Origin: Combretum micranthum
Lineage: Eukaryota > Streptophyta > Magnoliopsida > Myrtales > Combretaceae
Length of the DNA: 64,000 nt
Direction of reading: 5' to 3'
Assembly: GCA_024138025.1 (NCBI GenBank)
Contig: JAMXBD010000092.1
Span: 620,001 to 684,000, forward strand
The notes beneath the pieces are model-generated. The model did no database searches, was not told the DNA's origin, and worked only from the letters and a program-made list of their open reading frames with translations. How positions within the stretch are numbered: position 1 is the first letter of the stretch; each line of letters starts with the position of its first letter. Positions 45,837-56,555 of the stretch are shown piece after piece. A program made the translations under genes and the position numbers.

Positions 45837-46676
45837 CCAGTGGGTCATGAAATTGAGCTGATCCTAGGGGCCAAGCCACCTGCCAAGGCTCCATATAGAA
45901 TGTCGCCTCCAGAACTAGCAGAATTGAGAAAGCAGCTTAATGAGTTATTAGAGGCGGGTTTCATTCATCCATCGAAAGCGCCATACGAGGCTCCTGTCTT
46001 ATTTTAGAAGAAGCATGATGGGAGTTTGAGATTGTGTATTGATTATCGGGCTCTCAACAAACTTACAATGAGAAATCATTATCTCATTCCTCTTATTGCT
46101 AATTTGTTTGATCAACTGAGTAATGTCAAATATTTCACCAAATTAGATCTTCGCTCAAGCTATCATCAAGTCCGCATTGCTGAGGGAGATGAGCCTAAAA
46201 CTACTTGTGTAACCCGCTATGGGGCTTACGAATTCCTGGTGATGTCATTTGGTCTCACTAATGCTCCTGCAACTTTTTGTACTTTAATGAATAATGTTTT
46301 TCGTGATTATCTGGATAAATTTGTTGTTATCTATCTAGACGACATTGTTGTGTATAGCAGGACGTTGGAAGACCATGTGAAACACTTGCAGATGGTATTT
46401 CAAAAGTTGAGAGAAAACCATTTGTACGTGAAGCGTGAAAAATGTGCTTTTGCCCAGAAGTGCATCAACTTTCTTGGGCATGTGATTGAAGAAGGGCACA
46501 TCAGGATAGATGGGGCCAAGGTAGATGCTATTCGAGAGTGGCCTGCTCCAAGAAGTGTCACCGAGCTACGCTCGTTTCTTAGACTTGCCAATTATTACCG
46601 GTGGTTTGTAGAGGAGTATTCCAAGAAGGTTGCTCCCCTTATAGATCTTTTGAAGAAGGACCGAGTATGGTCTTAG
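45798..46676 (+). pseudogene. Chromovirus D reverse transcriptase
   Basis: The frames 45798-46007 and 46026-46676 form a continuous RT broken only by TAG at 46005-46007. Family motifs: [20 protein letters not shown], the fingers/palm text [46 protein letters not shown] and the catalytic [12 protein letters not shown] with both Asp residues, then [13 protein letters not shown] and FLGHVI. TAG at 46674-46676 separates it from RNase H. Its enzyme role would be to copy the element RNA into DNA in cytoplasmic particles. The catalytic core itself is well preserved, but the stops prevent a full polyprotein. Confidence 0.9.
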
Positions 46677-47228
46677 AATGAAGAGTGTCAGGCTGCCTTC
46701 AAAGAGTTGAAGCGGGTTGTGACAGAGGAGCCGATCCTCACCCTACCTGACATTTCAAAACCTTTTGAAGTCCACACGGATGCCTCTAATATCGCCTTAG
46801 GTGGGGTATTGATCTAGGAGGGCCATCCAATGGCATATGAGAGTCGGAAGCTGAACCCCACTGAGCGTACATACTCAGCACAAGAGAAGGAGCTGTTAGC
46901 TATTGGGTACTGCCTCAGAACATGGAAGCATTACTTATTGGGGTCGAAGTTCCTTGTGAGAACTGATAATTCTGCTACCAACCATATTCTTACTCAACCA
47001 AAACTGTCAGCCAAGCACGTGAGATGGCAGGAATTCCTTGCAGAGTTTGATATAGAGATTGTGTATCACAGTGGGTGTACAAATCAGGTGGCAGATACTT
47101 TGAGTAGAAGAGCAGATTTGGCCTATTTGGCCGAGATAGCCCAACAGCCTACCAGTCGAGTTGCCGGTACTATCCGAGAACAGATTAGGCCAAGACCTGC
47201 TGGCCAAGAACTTGAAGCAGTTGATTGA
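46677..47228 (+). pseudogene. Chromovirus D RNase H
   Basis: The frame continues from RT: EVHTDASNIALGGVLI, TAG at 46815-46817, then MAYESRKLNPTERTYSAQEK, ELLAIGYCLRTWKHYL, FLVRTDNSATNHIL and HSGCTNQVADTLSRR. These are the conserved acidic and C-terminal positions of gypsy RNase H. A frameshift near 47190-47200 ends this frame at 47228; homologous text continues in the next frame (LLAKNLKQLIEEGKTRRFWV). Confidence 0.88.
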
Positions 47229-48657
47229 AGAGGGCAAGACTCGCAGATTTTGGGTTGAAGGTGATTTGATCTACACCAAAGGTTGACGCCTGTATGTTCC
47301 TAAGGTAGGGAACTTGAGGAAGGCGCTCATGAGGGAGTGCCATGATACATTGTGGGCTGGTCATCCCGAATGGCAGAGGATGATGAACTTATTGAAGCAG
47401 GGTTATTACTGGTCGGATATGAAGGAAGATGTGATGAACTACACCAGAACGTGCTTAACTTGTCAGTAAGACAAGATCGAGAGGCAGAAACCTGTAAGGT
47501 TACTGAAACCTCTTTCAGTGCCTTCTCGCCCATGGGATAGTGTCTCCATGGATTTCATCACTTGCTTACTTAAAGTAGGTAAACTCTCATCCATCTTTGT
47601 TGTAGTAGACAGATTTTCAAAGTATGCCACCTTCATTCCAACCACGAAAAGTTCGAATAGTACAGAGACTGCCCAGCTTTTCTTCAAGCATGTTATGAAG
47701 TTTTGGGGTGTGTCTCAAAACATTGTGAGTGATCAGGATGCCAAATTCACAGGGAAGTTCTGGATCGAATTATTTAGCATTTTAGGGTTTGAACTCAGTA
47801 TGTCCTCCAGCCACCATCCTTAGAGTGACGGATAGACAGAGCGGTTTAATGAGATGCTGGAGGAGTATTTGCAGCATTTTGTTGGTGCCAACTAGACGAA
47901 TTGGGTGGATTTGTAGGATATTGCCTAGTTCTGTTTCAACATCCAGCAGAGCTTTTCCTCCAACAAGAGACCTATGGAAATTGTTATAGGTCAGCAACCA
48001 CTATTACCCCACATAGTGGCAGTGTCGTATACTGGGAAATGCCCAAAGGCTCATAAGTTTGCAAAGGATTGGAAGCAGAAATCTGAAGTTGCCAAGGCCT
48101 ATCTTGAAAGAGCTTCCAGACGCATGAAGAAATGGGCAGATGAGAAGTGAAGACTTAGAGAATTCAATGTTGGAGATGAAGTCCTCATCAGGCTTTTTCC
48201 AAACCAGATCAGACCGTTGAAGCATAAAGACAAAAGATTTATGCAGAAGTATGTTGGTCCAATTCCTATCATTGCCAAGATTGGAAAAGCCGCCTACAAA
48301 ATGAAGCCACCTAAAGGGTTGAAATTCCATCCTGTCTTTCATGTAAGTGTTTTGAAGCCATATTACCCTGACATGGAAGACCCAAAGCACAATGAGTCAA
48401 AGCGACCGAATCTCAAGTTCAACTTCAACGTCAGAGAAGCTGTCGAAGACATCCTTACTGAATGAAGTGTCAAAGATCCAACCACTGCAGCAGTACATAT
48501 TGAATACTTAGTGAAGTGGAAAGATCGTGGAGAAGAAAATAACAACTGGGAGATAGAAGAAGATCTTATGTCTCATGCTGAGATGAGAGCAGTTAAAGCA
48601 AGGAAGACTCAAGCATTAGGATCAAGCTCCAGCACACCTTGCCGAGGACATCAATAG
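47229..48657 (+). pseudogene. Chromovirus D integrase with C-terminal chromodomain
   Basis: It contains an HHCC zinc-binding start (ECHDTLWAGH ... CLTC), then a DDE core: Asp in VSMDFITCLL, Asp in NIVSDQDAKFTGKFW and Glu in RFNEMLEEYL. Next come the GDEVLIRLFPNQ and FHPVFHVSVLKPYYP segments, and a chromodomain with YLVKWKDRGEENNNWE near 48500-48555. The chromodomain in this family steers integration to particular chromatin, and it places the element among plant chromoviruses. Nine premature stops occur in one frame: TGA at 47284, 48148 and 48463, TAA at 47467, and TAG at 47821, 47833, 47893, 47914 and 47926. Each fits a Gln or Arg codon changed by one transition. The natural stop is TAG at 48655. 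Confidence 0.9.
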
Positions 48658-48673
48658 ATTAAGTGGGGGAGAG
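48658..48673 (+). other. Polypurine tract of chromovirus D
   Basis: ATTAAGTGGGGGAGAG, immediately before the 3' LTR start TGTGACG. Confidence 0.85.
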
Positions 48674-49149
48674 TGTGACGATCTCTTGTATATTAGGAGT
48701 ATTTGGAGGGATTATTGTAAATATTTTATTTACTTATTTTACTTTTGGTATTACTTCTTCACCAATTTTAATATCTCCTCCTACTAGAACCACAAAAGCT
48801 AATAAAGCTCTTCGTGGGGGTATGAGTACTCTTCTAGATAGAAGCTCTTACTTACCGGTTGACTGCCCACAATCAATGATATCCCAATTTACACAAACCC
48901 ACACACACACTTTACTGTTGCCTGTACATGAAATATTAATAAAGTATGATACATTTTCAGATTGATTTGTGCCCACGTCCCTTTTTACTTATTGTTGGTT
49001 ACTTACTGTTGCCTACATGTGTTGCTTACAGATATTAAGACCGATCATTAGCCGAATATTGTTGTGTTAGGCTTGCTTACTACTACTAAGGTAGGACAGT
49101 AAGCGTCGCACGGTTCCATTGTGCTAGCGAAAAGCCTAGGACAATGACA
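48674..49149 (+). repeat. 3' LTR of nested chromovirus D
   Basis: 476 bp, TGTGACGATCTC...ACAATGACA, followed by the target duplication ATTGT (49150-49154). With the 5' LTR this defines a 5.2 kb complete element. Confidence 0.92.
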
Positions 49150-49154
49150 ATTGT

Positions 49155-49964
49155 CACGCCTCTTAGTTATAACATTAGTTCCTTCTGGTCAACTCGAGTC
49201 CTTCATCTTTTTACCCTTAAACTTTTGTCTGTTCAGTTCCTTTATTTTTTCATCTTATCTCCATAACATTATTTACTTTCTTCTCATTTCATTAGTCATA
49301 TTCTTTACCTTTCGGACCATTCTTTCTCTTACTAATATATGTTATCTCAAATTTTACTATAATTCAAATTAAATACATTTTTAATCACAATATGAGAATT
49401 TTCTCCACTTTTACACAAATTTTCAATTTAGTAATTGGATTCTTCTCCACTTTCTTTGGCAGTTACTACTTTGCACTTCAAACTTATACGTAAACTAATG
49501 ACTAAACTTCACTTCCCAATAATATGTTTATAAACAAACATTCCAGCATACATTCATCACACCCATTACATACAGATACAATGATCCAGAGATTCATGAA
49601 AAATTTGCACCAATGTCAAAGATTACTTAAACACCATACATGAGTATAGAGAGCTTACCTGTAGCAGTATTCACCTTAGATGTATCGCTATGCTAAAGGG
49701 CATAAACCTTAGCTAGGGCTATCTATCCTTGACCCTGAGGTTATCCTATCTGAATTCCTAGAACCACTAGCCTGCCAGGCTCCTTACAATCTATAGCCTT
49801 CCTCATTGTCCACACTTAAAACAAAACATTTGCAGAAGAACTCTCTCGGTACAAAACCTGTGGTTGGATCAACAGTTCAAGATACTAAGGGGAAGTGTAT
49901 CAGATCTTGTGGACCACATGATATCAAGGATTGCTATTGGCTTGAAAATGCTTGAAAATATAAA
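49155..49964 (-). pseudogene. Gypsy element C gag zinc knuckle and protease remnant
   Basis: On the minus strand, a knuckle-like CFKCGQ at about 49820-49840 is followed at lower coordinates by broken text recalling gypsy protease: RVYAL-like residues, VNTATGKLSILMYGV and FDIGANFS (family usual FDSGASHSFIS, catalytic Asp kept). It lies on the far side of the chromovirus from element C's LTR and in the same orientation, so I assign it to that host element. Multiple frames and stops are needed. RT and integrase are not evident. Confidence 0.5.
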
Positions 49965-50195
49965 AATGATTTACTTACTTAGGATTTTGATTCTCTATCC
50001 TCTTTGATTGTAGAATAAGACTTAGGGTTTTCTCCCAAAAACTTGATTCCCTTCATACAAACGATTATTTTAGGAAAGATAGCACTTTTAGACCATCAAA
50101 AGGGAATATAGAAGGATCAATTACCTATTCTTGGTTCTTCTTCCTCCTTGATGCAAGATTATAGTTTGAGAGAATGTCTTAACGTTTTTTAAAGG
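49965..50195 (-). repeat. Partial LTR copy of gypsy element C
   Basis: It closely matches 42290-42560, for example GGATTTTGATTCT, TTAGGGTTTTCTCCCAAAAACTTGATTC, AAGATAGCACTTTTAG and CCATCAAAAGGGAATAT, then AGGATCAATTACCTATTCTTGG. It lacks both LTR ends and could be the remnant of the 5' LTR of element C. Confidence 0.7.
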
Positions 50196-51200
50196 AACCG
50201 CCTCTACCCGCTTAGTAAAGCACTCAGTTCCCACTAAGATCCAAATGCATCCTCTAGACGATAGATGTATAGGGCCAATCAAATCAAATGACCAAGTGAG
50301 GAAAGGCCATGGAGTTGTGAAAACTATGGAGTGTAATTGTAGGAGCATGGATAGCATTGTCATGTTGTTGACAAACAATACACTTTTTGTAAAAATTCAA
50401 GGCATCAACTTCAATAGTTGGCCAATAATACCCTTTATCAAGCAAGTGATAATATAACTTCCTTCCTCCTTGATGTTTGTCGCAATCTTCAGCATGTAAT
50501 TCGGATAGGATTGTGTCTATTTTTAGAGATGCTATGCATCTAAGGGGTTTTCCCATAAATGAGACTTTGTATAATTCATCCTCATGCATGACTATTTCCT
50601 TGCTTTTCTTTTAATAAATCTGACATCCATACTAGCAGTAGGTAGCACATTATTCTTTAAAATAATCGATGTATGAACATCAACAATCACTAGCACTTAT
50701 GATAAAGTTGCATTCTCCCACATCGCGAAGTTTAGAACATCTAGGACAATGTGTATGTACATAAGAGGTATCTTCGGCCATGGAAGGCCAGTAATATCTA
50801 GTAGGTTAACTGTGGTAGTATAAGGTTGGACCTTCTTCTCCATACCAAATCTTATGGTACTCATCCAGTTTCATACTAGCTTCTTTTTCACCAATAATGC
50901 AGGATAATACACCTTTTAGGCCCCTATAGTATAGTTCTCCATTGATTTTGATAAAGTTTTGTTAAGTGATAACAAAAGCAGCACAATGGTACACTAGATG
51001 TTCTTTGATTGAAACGCACCAATCACCATGTGCTTATTGTTCCTCATTAAGGAGTTTTAGTGTTGTACACAGAATGGATCTCTTAATTACTTGAACATTC
51101 AAATTACCATCTAAATCTTGGATGGGGAGTTTAGATGCTAGTATAGCCAAGGCATCTGCATATCTATTGACGAATCGGGTTGTATGTTCCCTAGTGGAGT
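50196..51200 (-). pseudogene. Tat/Athila-type gypsy RNase H end and integrase fragment
   Basis: On the minus strand from high to low coordinates: the end of RNase H (NRYADALAILASKLPIQD, about 51165-51120); then ELYYRGLKG; a zinc-finger-like module ending YYWPSMAEDTSYVHTHCPRC (about 50790); an ECNFI linker; then DELYKVSF and a second module with EDCDKHQGGRKLYYHLLDKG, YYWPTIEVDALNFYKKCIVC (about 50530-50370); and the integrase start FLTWSFDLIGPIHLSSRGC with WVEAVPLKN-like residues. This order fits Tat/Athila-lineage gypsy polyproteins. The integrase is cut where LTR sequence of element C begins near 50195, so it belongs to a different element or to a rearranged one. Confidence 0.75.
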
Positions 51201-53042
51201 TGCCAAGATGTAGTAGGGTGGATCATATCACAATGGTCACATGCATACATCATACATATCGCACTACACATGGCCTTAGAGGAGTAACGTAGAAGCACAC
51301 ACAAGGAAAGACTATGAGTGAGATGGCAAGGAGGAGGAGTAAGCGGTCTCAAGGAGCTCAAACGCACTAGTGACAAGCGGAGGAATTATATAGCATCAAC
51401 TCCACTGTTCTAGAGAATAGGCTATGTGTTATTTGCTCTAAGCTCTATTTGATCTCTTAAGAGAGTATTCTGGCAGCACGACGGCATTTCTGTTAAATTC
51501 TTGATCTGCCATATGAGGACGAGCTCTAGGTATTTATACAGTTAGGCTCTTAACAACGTTCATTAAATCATATTAACCATCAACGGGTGAGATGAATCCT
51601 CCTAATGATAAATTTCTCCAAGGGCTATCTGGCCCATTGAAAGCTTCTTTAAGTGCATGTGCTTCTTGAGAAAGGTTAAGAGCAAACAAGTCGGTTTGGT
51701 CCAACGATCCCTACTTCAAGCCCACCATGCCAAATCTCCTTTAGTCATCCCAATTTCATGGACTTGATTCTCTAGGCCTTGTCACTTAGCCCAAAAAGTC
51801 AAAATCTAGATTCAGCCCTCTACAAACACAAACACAAATACAAATACAAATATAGATGAAAATACAAACCATCCAAGCAGACCCATAGTCCACTCTGTTC
51901 TTCATACAACTTGTTGTTTAATACACCTCTCTATTACTAATTCTCTAGTAATTTCATTGTCATCACATTTCCTTGCCAAACCCTAACACAAGATAATATT
52001 ACAATTCTTTATGAAAATTTCTATGTTCACATATCACTTGGAATATTAGTTTATTAATTTGCCTTTACTAGCTTATTGAATCTCGCTTGTCTCTCTTAAT
52101 CGAAAATTCATCAAATTTTTTATTATTTGTACCTTCAAATCAATACGCTAACACTTGATTTCTATAAAAACCCTAGAGCATGTAAATTTCGCTTCACTTT
52201 GTTATATCTTCTTTAACTCGTACCTATGAAATCCAAACTTGCAAGGATAAAAAAATTTACATCATATTTGACTAGTCAGTGATCAATAATGTGACTAAGG
52301 TTTCAATTTGCGATTTTTCATTTACCTTATCAGTTATCAATATCCTGGAGTTGAAACGACTACATACTTCGGCGGAGTGAATCGGCTAGGTTAGAAAAGA
52401 GAGGGTTCGAGAGTGTTTAAAGATTCCTTAAAGTAATGAAACCAGGATTAGAAAAATATTATTTATAAAAGTAAGGTTACCTTCTTGCCCTTGATTTTAT
52501 TTCATTTACTTTTGAAATATCTCAATCATAAAAGATTTTAACACTATAATAAATACTCTCATAACACCTATTTAATAATAAGAATCTATTCACTTCATTA
52601 AATAGAATAAAGATTATAATGTAATTATTAGTTATAAGAAATGGTATAGAGTTACAACAAGTAAGGTTGTCAAACTTACGATTCTACATAGAATCATTAA
52701 AGGATTGGTATAATCGAAACATAAAATTGTAAGTTTCTACAACTTATGTAAAATAGCTTTAAGAAACTATAGATATGCTTATAGATTCGTAAAAAATCTT
52801 CAAATACATAATGGATGTAAAAAAAATAAAGAAATTAAGTTTTCTTTTACATAATAACCTTTAATTTATAATATAACATATATATACATATATAATAAAG
52901 AACAAATAGAGTTAAAATTAACTTCTTTTTCTATTGTTTTGTTTGCAAGAACTTATGAATTGAAAGAGTATCTAACTTTTCAACTTATCTTATATTTTTA
53001 GATATATAAAAGAATTAAATAAGTTTTCTATTAAACTATACA
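51201..53042. other. Gene-free AT-rich region
   Basis: No gene found. TATA-like GGTATTTATACAG at about 51530 and an AAACCCTAGAG-type word at 52168 suggest old LTR sequence, but no ends can be defined. The short frame at 51191-51376 has no domain. Confidence 0.4.
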
Positions 53043-53050
53043 GTCATAAC
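53043..53050. repeat. Target duplication of hAT element, left (GTCATAAC)
   Basis: 8 bp; the right partner at 53652-53659 is GCTATAAC, two bases different. Eight bases is the hAT superfamily hallmark length. Confidence 0.6.
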
Positions 53051-53651
53051 TAAAGGTGGGCAAATGGGCTTGGGGGACGGCCTACTTTAGCGGGTTAAAC
53101 AGGCCAAACTTTCTAGGCCTGGGCCCGATCCGCTTTGGCTCATGGGCCAAAATGAATTTAATTTTTTATTATTTTATTTTTTTATGTGAAAATTAGAATA
53201 TTTTTATATTTTAAGGTTTTATATATACTAACGATTAATTTTTGTGCTAATATGATTACTTATATGTAAAAAAAGTACTTAAAATGATTTATTAAATATC
53301 ATATTAAGTATGAATCAATAAATATATATTTAAAAAAAATGTTATAATACTTGTGTTGCATGTATCAATCTATCTTTTTTTATAACATATCATAAACAAT
53401 CACTAATATATTATTATATAATTACTATTCTTTTTTTTCCTCTTCTTCTTCTTTTTTTTTTTTTTTTTGTTAATATGTTTTGGCCCATGGGCTGGCCTAA
53501 CCTATCATGGGCTAGCTGGCCTTAGCCTATAGGCTAAACGAGTTGGGCTAATTTAGTCGACTTTTAAACAAGCTGAAAATTTTGGCCGCATCCCTTTTTT
53601 AAAGCAAGTAAACCAGTCGACCATGAGCCACAACCTATTTACCCAGCTCTA
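53051..53651. mobile_element. Non-autonomous hAT-type element, 601 bp
   Basis: Imperfect terminal inverted repeats: left TAAAGGTGGGCAAATGGG, right (reversed) TAGAGCTGGGTAAATAGG. Subterminal repeats are also inverted: GCTCATGGGCCAAAA at about 53138 and TTTTGGCCCATGGGCT at 53478. The centre is AT-rich with a T run (53451-53468) and has no coding capacity. The 8 bp flanking duplication supports hAT. A transposase would have to be supplied from elsewhere. Confidence 0.75.
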
Positions 53652-53659
53652 GCTATAAC

Positions 53660-55237
53660 TCAACTTAAATGAATTTTATAAATATATAACATGGGAGTTG
53701 AGGGAAGAGGGGAAAGAGATAGAGAGAGTGTGTAAAAACAAAACTGAAATGTGATAGAAAAGATATATCATTCTAATAGTTGATGAGCTTGTAAAAATAT
53801 AGTTGTGTTTTTTTATATTTTAGTATATTCGACTCAAATAAGTAAAATCGGTGAACTCGGTTAAAAATGTAAGATTCTATCGAGTTTACGTGTAGGCTCG
53901 ATTGAAATCGTAAGATTACACAAGAAAATTATTTTATACACAAGTCAACTTGAAAAGACTTTCTAAAATCGTAAACTCATAGAATCAGACAAGTAAAATT
54001 GTGACTTTGACAACTATGACGACAAGATTTTCTATTGTTAATTTTTGTATCCAATGAGGTTATTTTGAGGAATAATCAATCCTAATATTAAATTGTTATG
54101 TATAAGTCCAAGGCATGGCTAGTCAATATTCTTTGTAATGGATATCCTTTATGAAATTGCAATTACAAACTTAGAATACACCAAATAACTCATTCATAAG
54201 AAATAAAATTGTTAATAAAATCATTGCTACAGTAAATTAAATGAATTATAAAAGTACATAGATTTAAATATCCATCATGTCCGAGTGAAAACTCTAGTAG
54301 TTCATTTCCAACCATAATCAATGTCATTACTATCACAAATCAAGTATATCACAAATTTTTGGCCCAATAAAAATTTTTTAAAAAAAAGTACAAACGACCA
54401 AATAAATGTAAGCAATGATACAATGAGCAAAGGATTCCATTTGTCTATAGAGGCTGTACATAATTTGGCTTCAAGAAACTTCCGAAAGTAGCTAGTAGGC
54501 ACCTATAACATTGCCTACGAAATAATTTAACACAGCTTGGAAAACCAACGTGTAGAAATTTCAAAACCATTTAACCTACATCTACTTGCAATTTTTCCGA
54601 CCTAAAATGTCACAGTCCATATCTTTCCTTACAAAAGAGAGAATGTTTGGTTTCCTTACATGTGACAATTTGATCAGGCGAGTTTTGATTTGCTACCTCT
54701 AGATTGTTAGGTATCTGACCAAATGGAATTGGGTCCCTGGATTTGCAAATTTTTCTAAATTTATCATTCACCATGGAAAAAATTATTAGAAATTGCACTC
54801 CCCGTGTTACATATATATGGTGTGAAAATTCAATATTTTTTATTATTTGCAGCCTTAAAGAAATTAATTATCATAATAAGATCGTACAAGATTATTTACT
54901 CTAAAATCGTTATAAAATTACATATTAAATACTATTAAAAAATCACATGATGAACATACAATTTTAGTTTGCTGAGAAATCACATGTTGAAGATACGATT
55001 TTACCACATTACAAGTTTGTGTAAATCACATGTGCTATATGCAATTTTAATATGTATTTCAAAAATCACATATCGTAAATGTAATTTTATGATAGTAAAA
55101 TGGTAGTTAAATTTTTATGACGTATATTATGATAATTTCCTTTTAAAGAAGCAACAAACAGGTGTTACACCCATGTAAATTCCAATATATTTTTACACAT
55201 ATAGTAAGTGCATATTATAGGTGGTAATTATTATTGA
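53660..55237. other. Gene-free AT-rich region with a small tandem array
   Basis: No gene seen; the minus-strand frames at 54302-54502 and 54610-54798 have no domain. Contains the degenerate repeat at 54941-55095, described separately. Confidence 0.45.
54941..55095. repeat. Degenerate ~40 bp tandem repeat, four units
   Basis: The pattern AATCACATG.TGAA.ATACAATTTTA recurs at 54941, 54978, 55024 and 55064, with intervals of 37, 46 and 40 bp. Units are diverged, but the core AATCACAT and the later ATTTTA are kept. Confidence 0.55.
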
Positions 55238-55532
55238 AGTGTTAATGTCACAAATGGTACCTAAACTTTGATCAAATGTGTAATTAGCTACCTAAACTTT
55301 TAATTTGATCAATTTGATACTTGAGCTTTGAAATTGATCAATTTAGTACCTAAAAAACTTTGAATTGATCAATTTCGTATCTCAAGGAAATTAACAGAGG
55401 TACCATTAGGGTGTACAAAAAGTTTTTTCAGGTATCAAATTGATCAATTTCAAAGTTGAAGTACCAAATTGGTCAAATTAAAAGTTCAAGTAATTAATTG
55501 TACATTTGGTCAAAGTTCAGGTACAATTTATG
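55238..55532. mobile_element. Foldback MITE, about 295 bp
   Basis: The left arm GTGTTAATGTCACAAATGGTACC is complementary to the right end GGTAC...ATGACATTAATCC, and complementarity continues through TAAACTTTGA, TTAATTTGATCAATTTG and beyond to near the centre. Flanks ATTATTGAA and ATTATGAAA may be a decayed 9 bp duplication, as in Mutator-type MITEs. No coding capacity. Confidence 0.7.
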
Positions 55533-56512
55533 ACATTAATCCATTATGAAAAGTATCCATATCATGTACATCAAAGTTTTATTGATATTTTTACATCATG
55601 TGTGCACATACATGTAGTATTGGACCTTCTTTTTTTTCCCTAAATGTTGTCAGGTTTGATAAATGGTTGAGATATAACAAAGAAGAGATGTTATAATGGA
55701 GTTGCGACATATTTTTTAAGATTTAGATGATCTCAATATTACGTTATCTAGTTGTAATTTAGATAAATTTAAAGAAGGAAAATTTATAGTAAGTTCGGTT
55801 GATTTTATATATGGAAAAATAGAATATATATTCCTTTTTAATAAATCCATTCATGTATTTGGTTGATAGAATGGCTGGTATATGGAATCACTATTATTAT
55901 AATATAAGAAAATATAAGAGCCAAGGAAATAGCTATTCTTTGATTTTATTGAATATATTTCCTAATTTACTCATAAAACCTCAAATGAATTATAAGGAAT
56001 AATTATTACGTTCCTGGTTCGTTTCTTATGAATTATAAGTTTAAATTCATCTTATTCTATTCCACAGAGATTCCAAATCTTGGATTTCTGATTAATATGA
56101 ACAGCGTTGGACAGTTCATCGACAAATGTTAGCCCTATTGTATCATATATCTCGATGCATTTGGAGACCATTATGCACCAAAGAGCAAAGACAGAAAAAG
56201 CCACCTCATGCATTTGTGGCTCTCCTCTTGTCCATCATTTAATAGGAACGACGAAAAGAAATTTAAAGAGAGAAAAGAAGATATGCGTGCATATGCATGT
56301 GGCGACATTAATTTTACAGATATATAAGGCAAAATCAAAGGTTTCTTTGAACAAATTTGTCGGATAATTGTATATTTTAGATTATCCATTCCAGTGGAGA
56401 GTTAGAATGCTTAGGGAATAATAATAATGCAAAAGCGTACTGGATACGCGTTAGAGGCATTGAGAGGAATTGACAGTTAATGTGAGGAACTTTTGGGTCC
56501 TATCATAAATAT

Positions 56513-56555
<43 letters not shown>

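Noticed and set aside
56107..56367. 86-codon plus-strand frame
   Set aside because: No domain, no supporting context, overlapped by an equally long opposite frame.
56516..56551. (AT)n run as a possible regulatory element
   Set aside because: Simple microsatellite; no gene nearby to regulate.
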